Positions 27,480 through 35,948 of a DNA stretch of 64,000 bases are shown piece by piece. The DNA lies in NCBI GenBank assembly GCA_900078375.1, contig FLQS01000021.1, forward strand, positions 1 through 64,000, read 5' to 3'. The translations under genes and the position numbers were made by a program. Position 1 is the stretch's first letter, and each line of letters opens with the position of its first letter. Source of the DNA: an uncultured Mycobacterium sp. GTDB lineage: Bacteria > Actinomycetota > Actinomycetes > Mycobacteriales > Mycobacteriaceae. The notes under the pieces were generated by a model. It saw only the letters and a list, made by a program, of their open reading frames with translations. It made no database searches and was not told where the DNA came from.

Positions 27480-28931
27480 CTAAGCGGATTTTTCGTCAGC
27501 CGATTTGGCTGTGCCCGCCTTGGCGTCTGCCTCGGTAACGCCGGTGGCGAGCGCACTTTGGGAGACCTGGTCCGAAGGCTCGCCGCCGTACCCGTAGCTG
27601 TAGTAGTTGTAAGCCTGCCCGCCACGAGTCGGCACCATCGTGAAGACTGCGCCGAGGATTGTGGCGCCGACGTCGTTGAGACTTCCAACAGCGTGCGTGA
27701 GATGTTCACGTCTGGTGTGCCCAGACCGTGCCACAACGAGTGCCCCATCGGCATTCGCCGCCAAAATCGCTCCATCTGTAACTGCGAGCAATGGCGAAGA
27801 GTCGATGATCACGTAGTCGAACTGCGAACGTAAATCCGCCAAGAGCTTCTTGGCCGCGTGCGATGCGAGGAGTTCGCTCGGATTAGGGGGCGTGGGTCCG
27901 GCGGTCATTACGGTGAGCCGAGGAAATCGTGTCTTTTGGAGCACGTCGGTGATCGGAGCCGCGCCACTGAGCACGGTGCTGAAGCCGACCGAACCCACCG
28001 CGTCGAGATATTTCGCCAAGCTTGGCCGACGCATATCGCCGTCGATCAGCAGGACATTGTGCTCGGCCTCGGCTAAGGCAAGGGCGACGTTGATCGATGT
28101 GGTCGACTTGCCTTCACTCGGTGACGAACTGGTTATGACGATCAGCCGGGGTGGATTGTCTACCGCCAGGAATTGCAGATTGGTCCTGAGCTTCCGGAAA
28201 GCCTCAGCTGTGCCGGAATTATCGGAGTCGAACGCGATGGCCGCCGTTTTTCGGAGATCCTTGTCAAGGGGGATGTATCCCACGACACCGGTGCCGGTGA
28301 TCGTTTCGAGCATCTCCTGACTCTTCACTGTGTTGTCGAGCAAATCGCGCAATAAGGCGAGACCGATACCCAACAATGCGCCCAGCGCTAGTCCGAACGC
28401 GAGATTGCGTGCTGTCTTGGGAATCACGGGATGGTCGGGAATTGACGCGCGTTGTTCCACGACCACTCGGGCATTGGGCGTTGCGCTCTTTTCGGGCGTC
28501 TCGAGTTCCCTAACCAAGTTGACAAACTCGTCGGATAGGGCGTTGGCGATATCGCGCGCCCGAACCGGCGAGGTGTCTAAGACATCGACATCGATGAGCA
28601 CCGTGTCGGGTCCCGTGGTCGCTTTTACTTTGTCCCGTAGCGAATCTGCGCTCATGTCCAGATTCAATTTGTCGATCGTCCGCTGGGCGAGCGTTGTGCC
28701 TGTAACGAGCTCCGCGTACGACTTGACGCGTTGTTGAGAGAACAGATTGCCCTGGTAGATCTCAGTCACCGACGCGCCGGCCGTCGTCGACACGAAGAGT
28801 CTGGTCGATGCCTGGTAGAGCGGGGTCGTCAGAAGGTTGAATGCGACTGCGCCCAGAACAGCAACGAGAATCGTCACCACGATGGTCACCCATCGGGTAC
28901 GCAGCAGCTTAGCAAATTGCTGCAGATTCAA
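27480..28931 (-). CDS. Wzz-type chain-length protein fused to BY-kinase (tyrosine autokinase)
   Basis: A 483-residue fusion. The N-terminal Wzz part has one transmembrane helix at about residues 15-36, an extracytoplasmic region, and a second helix before residue 200 (proline-rich PDHPVIPK precedes it). The cytoplasmic kinase has Walker A SSSPSEGKSTTSIN, Walker A' LIDGDMRRP and Walker B YVIIDSSPLL. A tyrosine cluster follows (YNYYSYGYGG), the autophosphorylation site. The protein senses or sets polymer length together with Wzy and Wzx. Fused kinases are common in Gram-negatives and in actinobacteria; the phosphatase at 12071-12601 is the likely counterpart. Confidence 0.92.
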   Translation of the reverse strand: MNLQQFAKLLRTRWVTIVVTILVAVLGAVAFNLLTTPLYQASTRLFVSTTAGASVTEIYQGNLFSQQRVKSYAELVTGTTLAQRTIDKLNLDMSADSLRDKVKATTGPDTVLIDVDVLDTSPVRARDIANALSDEFVNLVRELETPEKSATPNARVVVEQRASIPDHPVIPKTARNLAFGLALGALLGIGLALLRDLLDNTVKSQEMLETITGTGVVGYIPLDKDLRKTAAIAFDSDNSGTAEAFRKLRTNLQFLAVDNPPRLIVITSSSPSEGKSTTSINVALALAEAEHNVLLIDGDMRRPSLAKYLDAVGSVGFSTVLSGAAPITDVLQKTRFPRLTVMTAGPTPPNPSELLASHAAKKLLADLRSQFDYVIIDSSPLLAVTDGAILAANADGALVVARSGHTRREHLTHAVGSLNDVGATILGAVFTMVPTRGGQAYNYYSYGYGGEPSDQVSQSALATGVTEADAKAGTAKSADEKSA

Positions 28932-29111
28932 CGTGATTCCCTCCCCTCGGTTCCCTGCCCAACGGGGTCAGGAAAGCCTACCGCTTTTGAGTTTCCCAGC
29001 TTCCAAGGCTGGACTGCCGGTGTCAGCGCGGTCGGACATACCCGCTCAATCCCGATTCGACGTGAGGATGCGGTGCGCACGACCGTCCGTACGGTGCGAG
29101 ATGTCTGCGAC

Positions 29112-30965
29112 CTATCGAGTACAAGTCGGCACCGATACCTTGGGAGTGAGATCGTCTGCCAGTGGCTGCACCGGAACCCGTGCCGCTCCGGGAGCTATCG
29201 GCTCGATGAGGCGGAATGTCAATTCGATTGTCTGTCCAGGCGGTATAGCCACTTGAGCCTCGTACGTCGGGTGCCCGAGTTCCGTCGATCCGAAGACACG
29301 CGTCCTTTTGCCGTTGGCAAGGACACTGATGATGTCTGCACCTTTGGTCGCCAGAAGACGGACCGAAGTGAGCATCGTGCCTCGTGGAATGTCCCCTGCG
29401 ATCTCCGGGAAAAAGCCGAGCCGCCCCGCGACATAGTCCGGTAGGCCGGATACGTCCTTGAGCGTGTTGGTCAGCCGGACCGTCACCGTAGACGTGCGCT
29501 TGTCGCCGTCACATCCGTCGGCGACGTATTCGATCTGTCGATCCAGGTAGTAGTCCATTTTGTTGCCGCCGAGATTGTTGACGACAACGGCCGCGTAGGG
29601 TGCTGGATCGTCGGGAATCGAGTGAGCCAGTGGCGTTTGTTCGAGAAGCTTTTGATCAGCCGGCGACGAGCTCCACACCGCGATTCGACGCTCACTGACT
29701 GCGCGGCCCAAGGCATTGAGCAGCTTGCGCGGCGATTCCACCGGCTTGGTGATCTTCTGGACCACCTCAGTGGCGATTTCCTGCAGGTATCGCTTTCGCC
29801 CACTTTGATCATTGGGATCGGGAAAGCGGGCGTAGACAGTCGACTCGGTCAGCTCGACGACATTGTCTTTGGTGACAATCTCGCCACTGGGCAACGTCAC
29901 AGGACCGGTAGCGCCGAGAATGTAGCTCAGAGCGATCGGATCGATGGAGATCACGCCATCGACGTTCATTCCTGACTGTTGTGCCCACATCGACTTCCAG
30001 ATTTGCGCCGCGTAGGGAAAATTCGAGCTCTGGTTGCTGTTTCGGAAATCCGTAGTGGGATTGGTAAACCCGTACTGCTCGTCGAACTCTGGGTTGATGG
30101 AGAACGGGGTGAACCGCTTGTTGAGTTCGGTGTTGGCCCCCAGCGTGTCCACGCTGGGCTTACCGTCGTCGAACCGGAGGATCCCGAACCCGCCGAGCAA
30201 CCCGCCCGTACCCCGCGCTTCAGCGTTGGTCTGGAAACCCATGAAATAGGTGCGTGGGCCATCGGCGCCCATCATCGACGGCGCCAGCTGTGCGGCTAGG
30301 GCCGTGTTGCCCAGCAGCTGGGCGATTTCAGCCGTCTGCGCTTGTAGTTGTGTTCGAGCCCCGCCGACAGCGGTGAGATAGCTCGGTTCTGTTATGGCTT
30401 GTGCCGCGGCGTTCAGGCGAGCGGCGTCTGCCGCGATCTTGCTCAGCGCGGGCTCTTCCTTACGGAGCGCCGTCACGTCCAGCCGGCCATTGGCGAGCAA
30501 CTGGTCGGGCGCGATCGTCGTGCCCGCATCTGCGGTGGGCTTCAAGACGTCAGAGGTCAGGCCCAGCACCACATCGGATATCTGCTGCCCCGTCTTGAAC
30601 GGGCTCCCCAACCACGGCACGACAGAGACGATCTTCCACGGCAGGGAGTGCGTTGCGTCGTTTGCCGCCTGCGCATGAGATTGCGCGTCGGCTGCGAAGC
30701 GCGATGCATCCTTGGTGTTGCCTTGCAGCAGTGCATCTTTGGTCTGCTGTGCGCTGCTGCGGGCCTGTTCGAGGCTTGTTTTCGCCGCTTGAGCCCGCAA
30801 GCCGAGCCAGCCACCGAACGCGACGACCACGACGAGTACCACAAGTGCAGTCCAGACAACATCGCGGCGCTGGAACCAGCGTCGCTCCTCGCCATCGCCT
30901 TCGTCGTTCAGGTCTGCATCATCGTCAGGGTCGTCGTTGAACCGTCGCCGCGAAAAGAATTTCAC
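29112..30965 (-). CDS. DUF4012 domain-containing membrane-anchored protein
   Basis: A 617-residue protein with an acidic, charged N-terminus, one transmembrane helix at about residues 36-56 (VVWTALVVLVVVVAFGGWLG) and a large extracytoplasmic domain. The core resembles DUF4012: ALSKIAADAARLNAA, PRTYFMGFQTNAEARGTGGLLGGFGI, DGVISIDPIALSYILGATGPV and the DPNDQSGRKRYL region. LytR-CpsA-Psr domains have a comparable look, but the Arg pattern fits DUF4012. DUF4012 genes often occur in actinobacterial glycan loci; a role in polymer attachment or export is only inferred. Ends the island before a secreted gene. Confidence 0.85.
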   Translation of the reverse strand: MKFFSRRRFNDDPDDDADLNDEGDGEERRWFQRRDVVWTALVVLVVVVAFGGWLGLRAQAAKTSLEQARSSAQQTKDALLQGNTKDASRFAADAQSHAQAANDATHSLPWKIVSVVPWLGSPFKTGQQISDVVLGLTSDVLKPTADAGTTIAPDQLLANGRLDVTALRKEEPALSKIAADAARLNAAAQAITEPSYLTAVGGARTQLQAQTAEIAQLLGNTALAAQLAPSMMGADGPRTYFMGFQTNAEARGTGGLLGGFGILRFDDGKPSVDTLGANTELNKRFTPFSINPEFDEQYGFTNPTTDFRNSNQSSNFPYAAQIWKSMWAQQSGMNVDGVISIDPIALSYILGATGPVTLPSGEIVTKDNVVELTESTVYARFPDPNDQSGRKRYLQEIATEVVQKITKPVESPRKLLNALGRAVSERRIAVWSSSPADQKLLEQTPLAHSIPDDPAPYAAVVVNNLGGNKMDYYLDRQIEYVADGCDGDKRTSTVTVRLTNTLKDVSGLPDYVAGRLGFFPEIAGDIPRGTMLTSVRLLATKGADIISVLANGKRTRVFGSTELGHPTYEAQVAIPPGQTIELTFRLIEPIAPGAARVPVQPLADDLTPKVSVPTCTR

Positions 30966-31025
30966 TCAGTTAGTTCCCATGCTCCAGTGCGGTCTGCATT
31001 CGACGAGCAGCCGCGACAGCTGACC

Positions 31026-31076
31026 AACAAAAAACGACCCGCCAGCTGCCGATTGACAACAACTGACGAGTCGTTT
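31026..31076 (-). terminator. Rho-independent terminator after the small secreted gene
   Basis: On the minus strand a 14-bp stem (31063-31076 with 31032-31045, two G-U pairs) is followed by a run of U. It separates the secreted-protein transcript from the DUF4012 gene, so each has its own unit. Confidence 0.8.
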
Positions 31077-31086
31077 CGTTGACTGG

Positions 31087-31578
31087 TTAGGCGGAGGTGG
31101 AATACGGGCCGATCTTGATAGCCTTGGCGACGTTGGTGGCTGCGTTATCGAAACCGTTGCCGACGTTCGTGAAGGCGTCGCCGATGGGGCCGGGAAGGAC
31201 CTGACCCACGAGGTTGAACGCCAGGCCGGTGAACGCGAGGCCACCGTAGACGAACGTCCCGATGTACTGGACGCCTGCCTTGACGGCATTCTGGGCGGCG
31301 TCAACAAACCCTGAGATGAAGATCTGGATGACCTGCGCGGGCGGCGTGGCGTTGGCCGCCGCCTTCTTGTTGGAACCCGGCGTCGCAACAGCCTCGTTGC
31401 TGCTGGGGGCGACGATGACTACCGGATCGACGAGGAGCTCAGCGGAGTTGCCGAGTCCCGATGCAGAGAATGGCGCCAGCCCGGGCGCTGCGTGCGCGAC
31501 AGCCGGCGTGATGGCCAAACCGGCGGCGAGAACTGCGGCGCCAGCGGTGGCCTGAAGTTTGTTAGCGATGACCGACAT
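31087..31578 (-). CDS. Small secreted protein, unknown function
   Basis: 163 residues with a clear signal peptide (residues 1-30, core AGAAVLAAGLAITPAVAHA|AP). The mature part is Ala/Gly/Asn rich with a hydrophobic middle (YGGLAFTGLAFNLVGQVLPGPI) and a repeated pattern of small residues. It has no cysteine and no recognised domain; similar small mycobacterial exported proteins exist. It has its own terminator 10 bases past the stop. Divergent in sequence from the other secreted protein of the island. Confidence 0.75.
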   Translation of the reverse strand: MSVIANKLQATAGAAVLAAGLAITPAVAHAAPGLAPFSASGLGNSAELLVDPVVIVAPSSNEAVATPGSNKKAAANATPPAQVIQIFISGFVDAAQNAVKAGVQYIGTFVYGGLAFTGLAFNLVGQVLPGPIGDAFTNVGNGFDNAATNVAKAIKIGPYSTSA

Positions 31579-31774
31579 TGCTACCCCCCCAAAAAAGTGG
31601 TCTAGATCCCATAACGGATTGGCTAAATAGTCGCAGAGCTACTACCGGCTGTCAACCGGAACGAGCTGATTGGCCCATGTTTTTCTCAGCCGCACCGCGT
31701 CGAACTTTGTGATCGACAAGATCCCGGCGTGAATCGAGTTAATCGGCATCCGGGTGCAGGGCATTTACTGGCTC

Positions 31775-32836
31775 TTAACAACCCACCGACCACGCAAAAC
31801 CGCTGATGTCGTTCACCGACGCCGCGAAGATCTCCGGCATCAACGTCGGGAACAGCATGTCCCCGCCGTGGCACGTGCCGACCACGATCCGTCCTGCCGC
31901 GGGAACTCCCGCGGCGAGCAGACGACGGTAATAGAGGAGGCCCTCGTCCCGTAGGGGATCGAGTTCGTTCACCGAGATCACGTGGGGCGGCAGGCCGACC
32001 AGGTCGTCGTGGCTGGCCAGCGCCGCCCAGCAGGTCGGATCCCCGGCGTGTGTCTTATCCGGATCGTAGATCGAGCCCAGCAACGCGGCCTGCTGGCAGC
32101 TGATGAAGTAGCCGTCGTTCTCCCGTAGCGACGGCAGTTCATCGGGATAGTCCAGCCAGCGGTTGGAGATATAGGGGCACTGGGCGTACGCGCCGGCGAT
32201 CTCGCTGAGCCACCCTTCGCGCTTGGCCTTGTGGATGACGGTCAGCGTCAGGTTTCCGCCGCCGGACTCGCCGGAGACGATCAGGTGGCTCACCCTGAGA
32301 TCGGCGGCATTGGCGTGCACCCACCGGGTGGCTGCCGCGCAATCGCTCAACCCCGCCGGGTAGGGATGCGCGCCGAGCCGGCCGCCCGAATTGCGGAACT
32401 CCACCCCAACCACTACCAAGCCGGTGGCCGCCAGGCTCTCCCGGATACGCCGGTACCCGGCATCCCCGGCGCTGGCGATCGCCATCGCACCGCCGTGGAA
32501 ATGCACGACCGCCGGCAGCGCGCCGTCGGCCGCGTCCGGGCGGCTGACGAAAAGGGTGACGTCGTTTCCGTCATCCCCGGCAATCGTCACCGTCGTCGTG
32601 GTGACGCCGTCGGGAGCGGGGGCGGCGGACGCAAACGCGTTGAGCACTCCTCCGACGGCCTCCTCGGCGGCGGTGGCATATGCCAGCCGATCCGCCAACG
32701 GCGAGTCGACCGTCAGCGGTGCATCGGGAAGGGTGTCGGCCAGGCCGAGCGGGCCGAATGCCGCCACCATCCGCGGATCCGATCGGGGATCAGTGCCCAG
32801 CGTGCAATTCGGATCGGCGAGCCGGCCAACTGCCAT
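31775..32836 (-). CDS. Alpha/beta-hydrolase of the hormone-sensitive-lipase type
   Basis: A 353-residue esterase/lipase. The oxyanion motif is HFHGGAM (HGG form, about residues 112-118), the nucleophile elbow GESGGGNL (Ser about residue 193), and acid and base fall in NELDPLRDEG and GTCHGGD. The N-terminal cap region (residues 1-75) carries no signal peptide. It lies 22 bases after the ECF sigma factor stop... start on the same strand, so it may be controlled with it. Substrate unknown. Confidence 0.83.
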   Translation of the reverse strand: MAVGRLADPNCTLGTDPRSDPRMVAAFGPLGLADTLPDAPLTVDSPLADRLAYATAAEEAVGGVLNAFASAAPAPDGVTTTTVTIAGDDGNDVTLFVSRPDAADGALPAVVHFHGGAMAIASAGDAGYRRIRESLAATGLVVVGVEFRNSGGRLGAHPYPAGLSDCAAATRWVHANAADLRVSHLIVSGESGGGNLTLTVIHKAKREGWLSEIAGAYAQCPYISNRWLDYPDELPSLRENDGYFISCQQAALLGSIYDPDKTHAGDPTCWAALASHDDLVGLPPHVISVNELDPLRDEGLLYYRRLLAAGVPAAGRIVVGTCHGGDMLFPTLMPEIFAASVNDISGFAWSVGC

Positions 32837-32857
32837 GATCCCGACACTAACTCGCGG

Positions 32858-34069
32858 TCAGCCACCGCATTCGGCTATTCGCCGTCGGAGAAATACCCGC
32901 CCGGGTTCAGAGCCGTTGAGTTCCATCGCCTTCCGGTACCAATCGACGGCTTCGCGGTGCCGGCCGGCTCGGCGCAACAGATCGGCTCGTACCGTCGGCA
33001 CCAGATTGGAACGAACGAGTCGCGGGTCGTGCGCAACACCGTCCAGTGCTGCCAGACCCGCTTCCGGGCCGTCGCGAAGGCCGACGGCCAGCGCTCGATT
33101 CGCCCGTACCACCGGCGAATCGGTCAACCGCACGAGGAGGTCGTAGGCCCGGCAGATAGTCACCCAGTCCGTCTGTTCCCAGCTCGGCGCTGTCGCGTGC
33201 GCGGCGGCGATCACCGCCTGCGGCAGATACGCCCCGGTCGACCCTTCGGCGCGGCGCAGCGCATCGAGCCCCCGCGCGACCCTGCCCCGATCCCAACGGC
33301 GCCGGTCCTGCTCCTCCAGCGGCACCAATGCGCCGGAGGGATCCATTCGGGTCGTACGACGTGAATCATGCAGCAGCACAAGAGCATGCACCGCATGAAC
33401 CTCCAACTCCCCGGGCATCAGCGCGCATAGTTCACCCGCGAGGCGCACCCCCTCGTCGCACAGCTCGTCACGGATCACCGACGGTCCGGCCGTCGACCAG
33501 TACCCCTCGGTGAACACCGAGTAGGTGCACGACAGTACGTGCGGTGTGCGCTCGCCCAGCAGCTCCGGTGGTGGCACCCGAAGCGGGATATTCGCCTGGC
33601 GGATCTTGTGTTTGGCCCGCGTGATTCGCTGGCCCACCGCCGCTTCGCTCAGCAGTAGCGCCCGCGCGATCTCCGGCACCGTCAGGCCCGATACCAGCCG
33701 CAATGTGAGTGCGAGCTGGGAGAGGCGCTCGAGCGCCGGATGCGCGCACGTGAACATCATCCGCAGCTCGTCGTCGCGGACCTGATGCGCCACGGGGGCA
33801 TCGGCTGACTCGTCGTTAAGCACCGCCGCCAATTCCTTTCCCGGACGAATGGATTCGCGACGCATCCGATCTCTGGCCCGGTTGCGGGCCACCGCCACCA
33901 GCCATCCGCCCGGGTTGGCGCAGGCCGATCCGGTGCCGGGATCTTCGGCCGCTTCGGCGCAGGCCTCCTGGACGGCGTCCTCGGCGATGCCCAGGTCGCC
34001 AGACCACCGCGCGAGCGCAGCGACCGCCGGACCCCACTCTCGCCGGAAGACGCCGTCCAGGGAACGCAT
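32858..34069 (-). CDS. ECF sigma factor with C-terminal extension (ECF42-type)
   Basis: A 403-residue sigma-70 family regulator. Region 2 is FRREWGPAVAALARWSGDLGIAEDAVQEA and region 4 is RLVSGLTVPEIARALLLSEAAVGQRITRAK. A long C-terminal domain with TPR-like alanine/arginine helices follows (about residues 200-400, the DUF6596 region with FTEGYWS). This layout and an adjacent YCII-type gene define the ECF42 group, in which the extension replaces a classical anti-sigma factor. The start codon directly abuts the stop of the YCII gene upstream, so they form one operon. Confidence 0.88.
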   Translation of the reverse strand: MRSLDGVFRREWGPAVAALARWSGDLGIAEDAVQEACAEAAEDPGTGSACANPGGWLVAVARNRARDRMRRESIRPGKELAAVLNDESADAPVAHQVRDDELRMMFTCAHPALERLSQLALTLRLVSGLTVPEIARALLLSEAAVGQRITRAKHKIRQANIPLRVPPPELLGERTPHVLSCTYSVFTEGYWSTAGPSVIRDELCDEGVRLAGELCALMPGELEVHAVHALVLLHDSRRTTRMDPSGALVPLEEQDRRRWDRGRVARGLDALRRAEGSTGAYLPQAVIAAAHATAPSWEQTDWVTICRAYDLLVRLTDSPVVRANRALAVGLRDGPEAGLAALDGVAHDPRLVRSNLVPTVRADLLRRAGRHREAVDWYRKAMELNGSEPGRVFLRRRIAECGG

Positions 34070-34768
34070 CTACAGCCCGGACACACCCGCCAGCCGGCGC
34101 AGGTGCACGACCGACGCCGGGATCATCGAGGCGATCTTCGTCGCTTCGTCGCGGTCGGCGGCCGACAGGATGTAGTAGCCGTTGGCCACTTCGGCGCCCT
34201 CGGCGTACGGGCCGTCGGTCAGCACCATCTCGCCGTCGCGCACCCGCACTGTCGTCGCCGTGGACGGCGGATGCAGCGGCGCCCCGCCGAGGATATGCGC
34301 CCCCGCCGCCTCGCCGAACTCGGCGTGCTGGGCCAACCCTTGCTCCCAATCAGCGCTACCGGGGATGTTCACGCCGTCGGCGGGTTCGAGCAGCAGCGCC
34401 AACCAGTCCGAATCGGTGGTGGGCCGGTCCACCGGATTCCAGAACACCATTGGCCACACCTCGACCGACCCATACTGGGCGGCGGGGACCTGCCGGGCCA
34501 GTTGTAGCGCGTCGTCCAGATTCTCGGCTTCGAAGACGTAGTAGCCGCCGGCAATCTCGGCGCCTTCGGCGTACGGGCCATCGGTGACGACGGGGGCGTC
34601 CGGGCCGCCGGTGATCTGCACTGCCTCGGCCGCCGAAGCCAGCGCGTCACCGGCGCGGATCGCGGCCGCCGCGCGGGTGTGGAAATCGATGTAGGCAGCC
34701 ATCTCGCGACTCGCCTCGTCGGCGGTCAGGTCGCGCTGTTGGCCGTGGAGCAGTGCGAAGTAATACAT
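34070..34768 (-). CDS. Double YCII (DGPF)-domain protein, ECF42 partner
   Basis: 232 residues from ATG 34768 (frame extends to 34813). Two tandem YCII domains each keep the hallmark VTDGPYAEGAE or LTDGPYAEGAE: the first at about residues 63-75, the second near residue 195. YCII/DGPF proteins are small dimeric domains of unclear enzymatic role regularly encoded beside ECF42 sigma factors and supposed to act as their signal partner. Here two copies are fused in one chain, which would make an internal pseudo-dimer. It is the first gene of the operon. Confidence 0.85.
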   Translation of the reverse strand: MYYFALLHGQQRDLTADEASREMAAYIDFHTRAAAAIRAGDALASAAEAVQITGGPDAPVVTDGPYAEGAEIAGGYYVFEAENLDDALQLARQVPAAQYGSVEVWPMVFWNPVDRPTTDSDWLALLLEPADGVNIPGSADWEQGLAQHAEFGEAAGAHILGGAPLHPPSTATTVRVRDGEMVLTDGPYAEGAEVANGYYILSAADRDEATKIASMIPASVVHLRRLAGVSGL

Positions 34769-34868
34769 GGCGATGCCTCCCAGGGTGGGGGGGTGGAACC
34801 CTGCTGGTTCCACTCTCTACCTGTCTGACGAACGGCGCCCGCTAAATCCGACATGCGCCACGAGACGC

Positions 34869-34901
34869 AAAATCCCCCACACGCCTCGGCGTGGTGGGGG
34901 A
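34869..34901 (-). terminator. Rho-independent terminator after mmaA4
   Basis: On the minus strand, TCCCCCAC-CACGCC-GA-GGCGTG-TGGGGGA is followed by TTTTG. It lies 22 bases beyond the mmaA4 stop at 34923 and closes the mycolate methyltransferase transcript. Confidence 0.85.
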
Positions 34902-34922
34902 CTCTGCGGGTGCTCGCGGGGA

Positions 34923-35816
34923 CTAGGCGGTCGCGCCCGGCTTGAGGTAGGTCACCAGGCTGACGTCGATCGCCTCGTCGACGTAGTAGTACTGGCAGCC
35001 GGTCAGGTACTTCATGTAGTTGTCGTAGCTCTCGATGCCCGCGGCCGCGATGGCCTCGTCCTTGTGCCATTCGAGCCGCGCGGCCCAGATGCCGAGGGTC
35101 TTGATGTAGTGATTGCGCAGGGACAGCGGCTCAGGCACGATGAACCCGGCCTTCTCGCCGTGCTGGACCAACATCTTGGTGCTCGGGATGCGGCCACCGG
35201 GGAAGATCACGTCGACCATGAACTTGGCGAAGCGGGCCAACTCGAACGTCAGCTTCTTGCCACGGTCCACCATGTCGTAAGGGTGGTAACCGCAGCTGCT
35301 CTGGATGGTCATCCGGCCGTCGTCGGGCAAGATGTCGAACGAGTTCTTGAAGAAGTCGTCGAAGCGCTCGAAGCCGAAGTGCTCGATGGCCTCGATCGAC
35401 ACGATGCGGTCGACGGGGCTGTGGAACTGCTCCCAGCCCTCGAGCCGGACATCGAACGTGCGCTTCGAGTCGATCTTGCTCAGCAGCTGCTCGCAATAGG
35501 CCTTCTGATTCTTCGACAGCGTCAAGCCGATCACGTTGACGTCGTACTTCTCCATCGCGCGCTGCAACGTCAGGCCCCAGCCGCAGCCCACTTCGAGCAG
35601 GGTCATGCCGGGTTTGAGGTCCAAGCGGTCGAGGTGTTGGTCGACATTCGCGATCTGCGCCTCGGAGAGGGTGACATTCGGTCCGGTGAAGTATGCGCAG
35701 CTGTACTTGCGGGTTGGGTCCTGGAACACGCCGAAGAAGTCGTCCGAGAGGTCGTAGTGAGCCTGGATTTCTTCGAAATGAGGCCGCATGTCCTTGGTTT
35801 CGGTTGCCTCGGGCAT
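34923..35816 (-). CDS. mmaA4: Hydroxymycolate synthase MmaA4-like methyltransferase
   Basis: A 297-residue S-adenosylmethionine-dependent mycolic acid synthase from ATG 35816 (frame to 35858). Family parts are [23 protein letters not shown] (SAM loop), [20 protein letters not shown], and SSCGYHPY. It fits MmaA4, which adds a methyl and hydroxyl to the distal meromycolate double bond, the step needed for keto and methoxy mycolates. The ending [12 protein letters not shown] is that subgroup's. It is the downstream one of two tandem mma genes (gap about 130 bases) with a terminator after. Confidence 0.85.
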   Translation of the reverse strand: MPEATETKDMRPHFEEIQAHYDLSDDFFGVFQDPTRKYSCAYFTGPNVTLSEAQIANVDQHLDRLDLKPGMTLLEVGCGWGLTLQRAMEKYDVNVIGLTLSKNQKAYCEQLLSKIDSKRTFDVRLEGWEQFHSPVDRIVSIEAIEHFGFERFDDFFKNSFDILPDDGRMTIQSSCGYHPYDMVDRGKKLTFELARFAKFMVDVIFPGGRIPSTKMLVQHGEKAGFIVPEPLSLRNHYIKTLGIWAARLEWHKDEAIAAAGIESYDNYMKYLTGCQYYYVDEAIDVSLVTYLKPGATA

Positions 35817-35948
35817 GAGTGTTAAGCCTTCCTGATTCTTCTCGTCGATCTGTACCACTGCCCCCGCGAGTGGTTTTGCGCGCCAGTATGCACTATGTGA
35901 TCTGGACCATACAGTCTCGCCCCACCGGAACGGCCGTCAAACAGTGCG

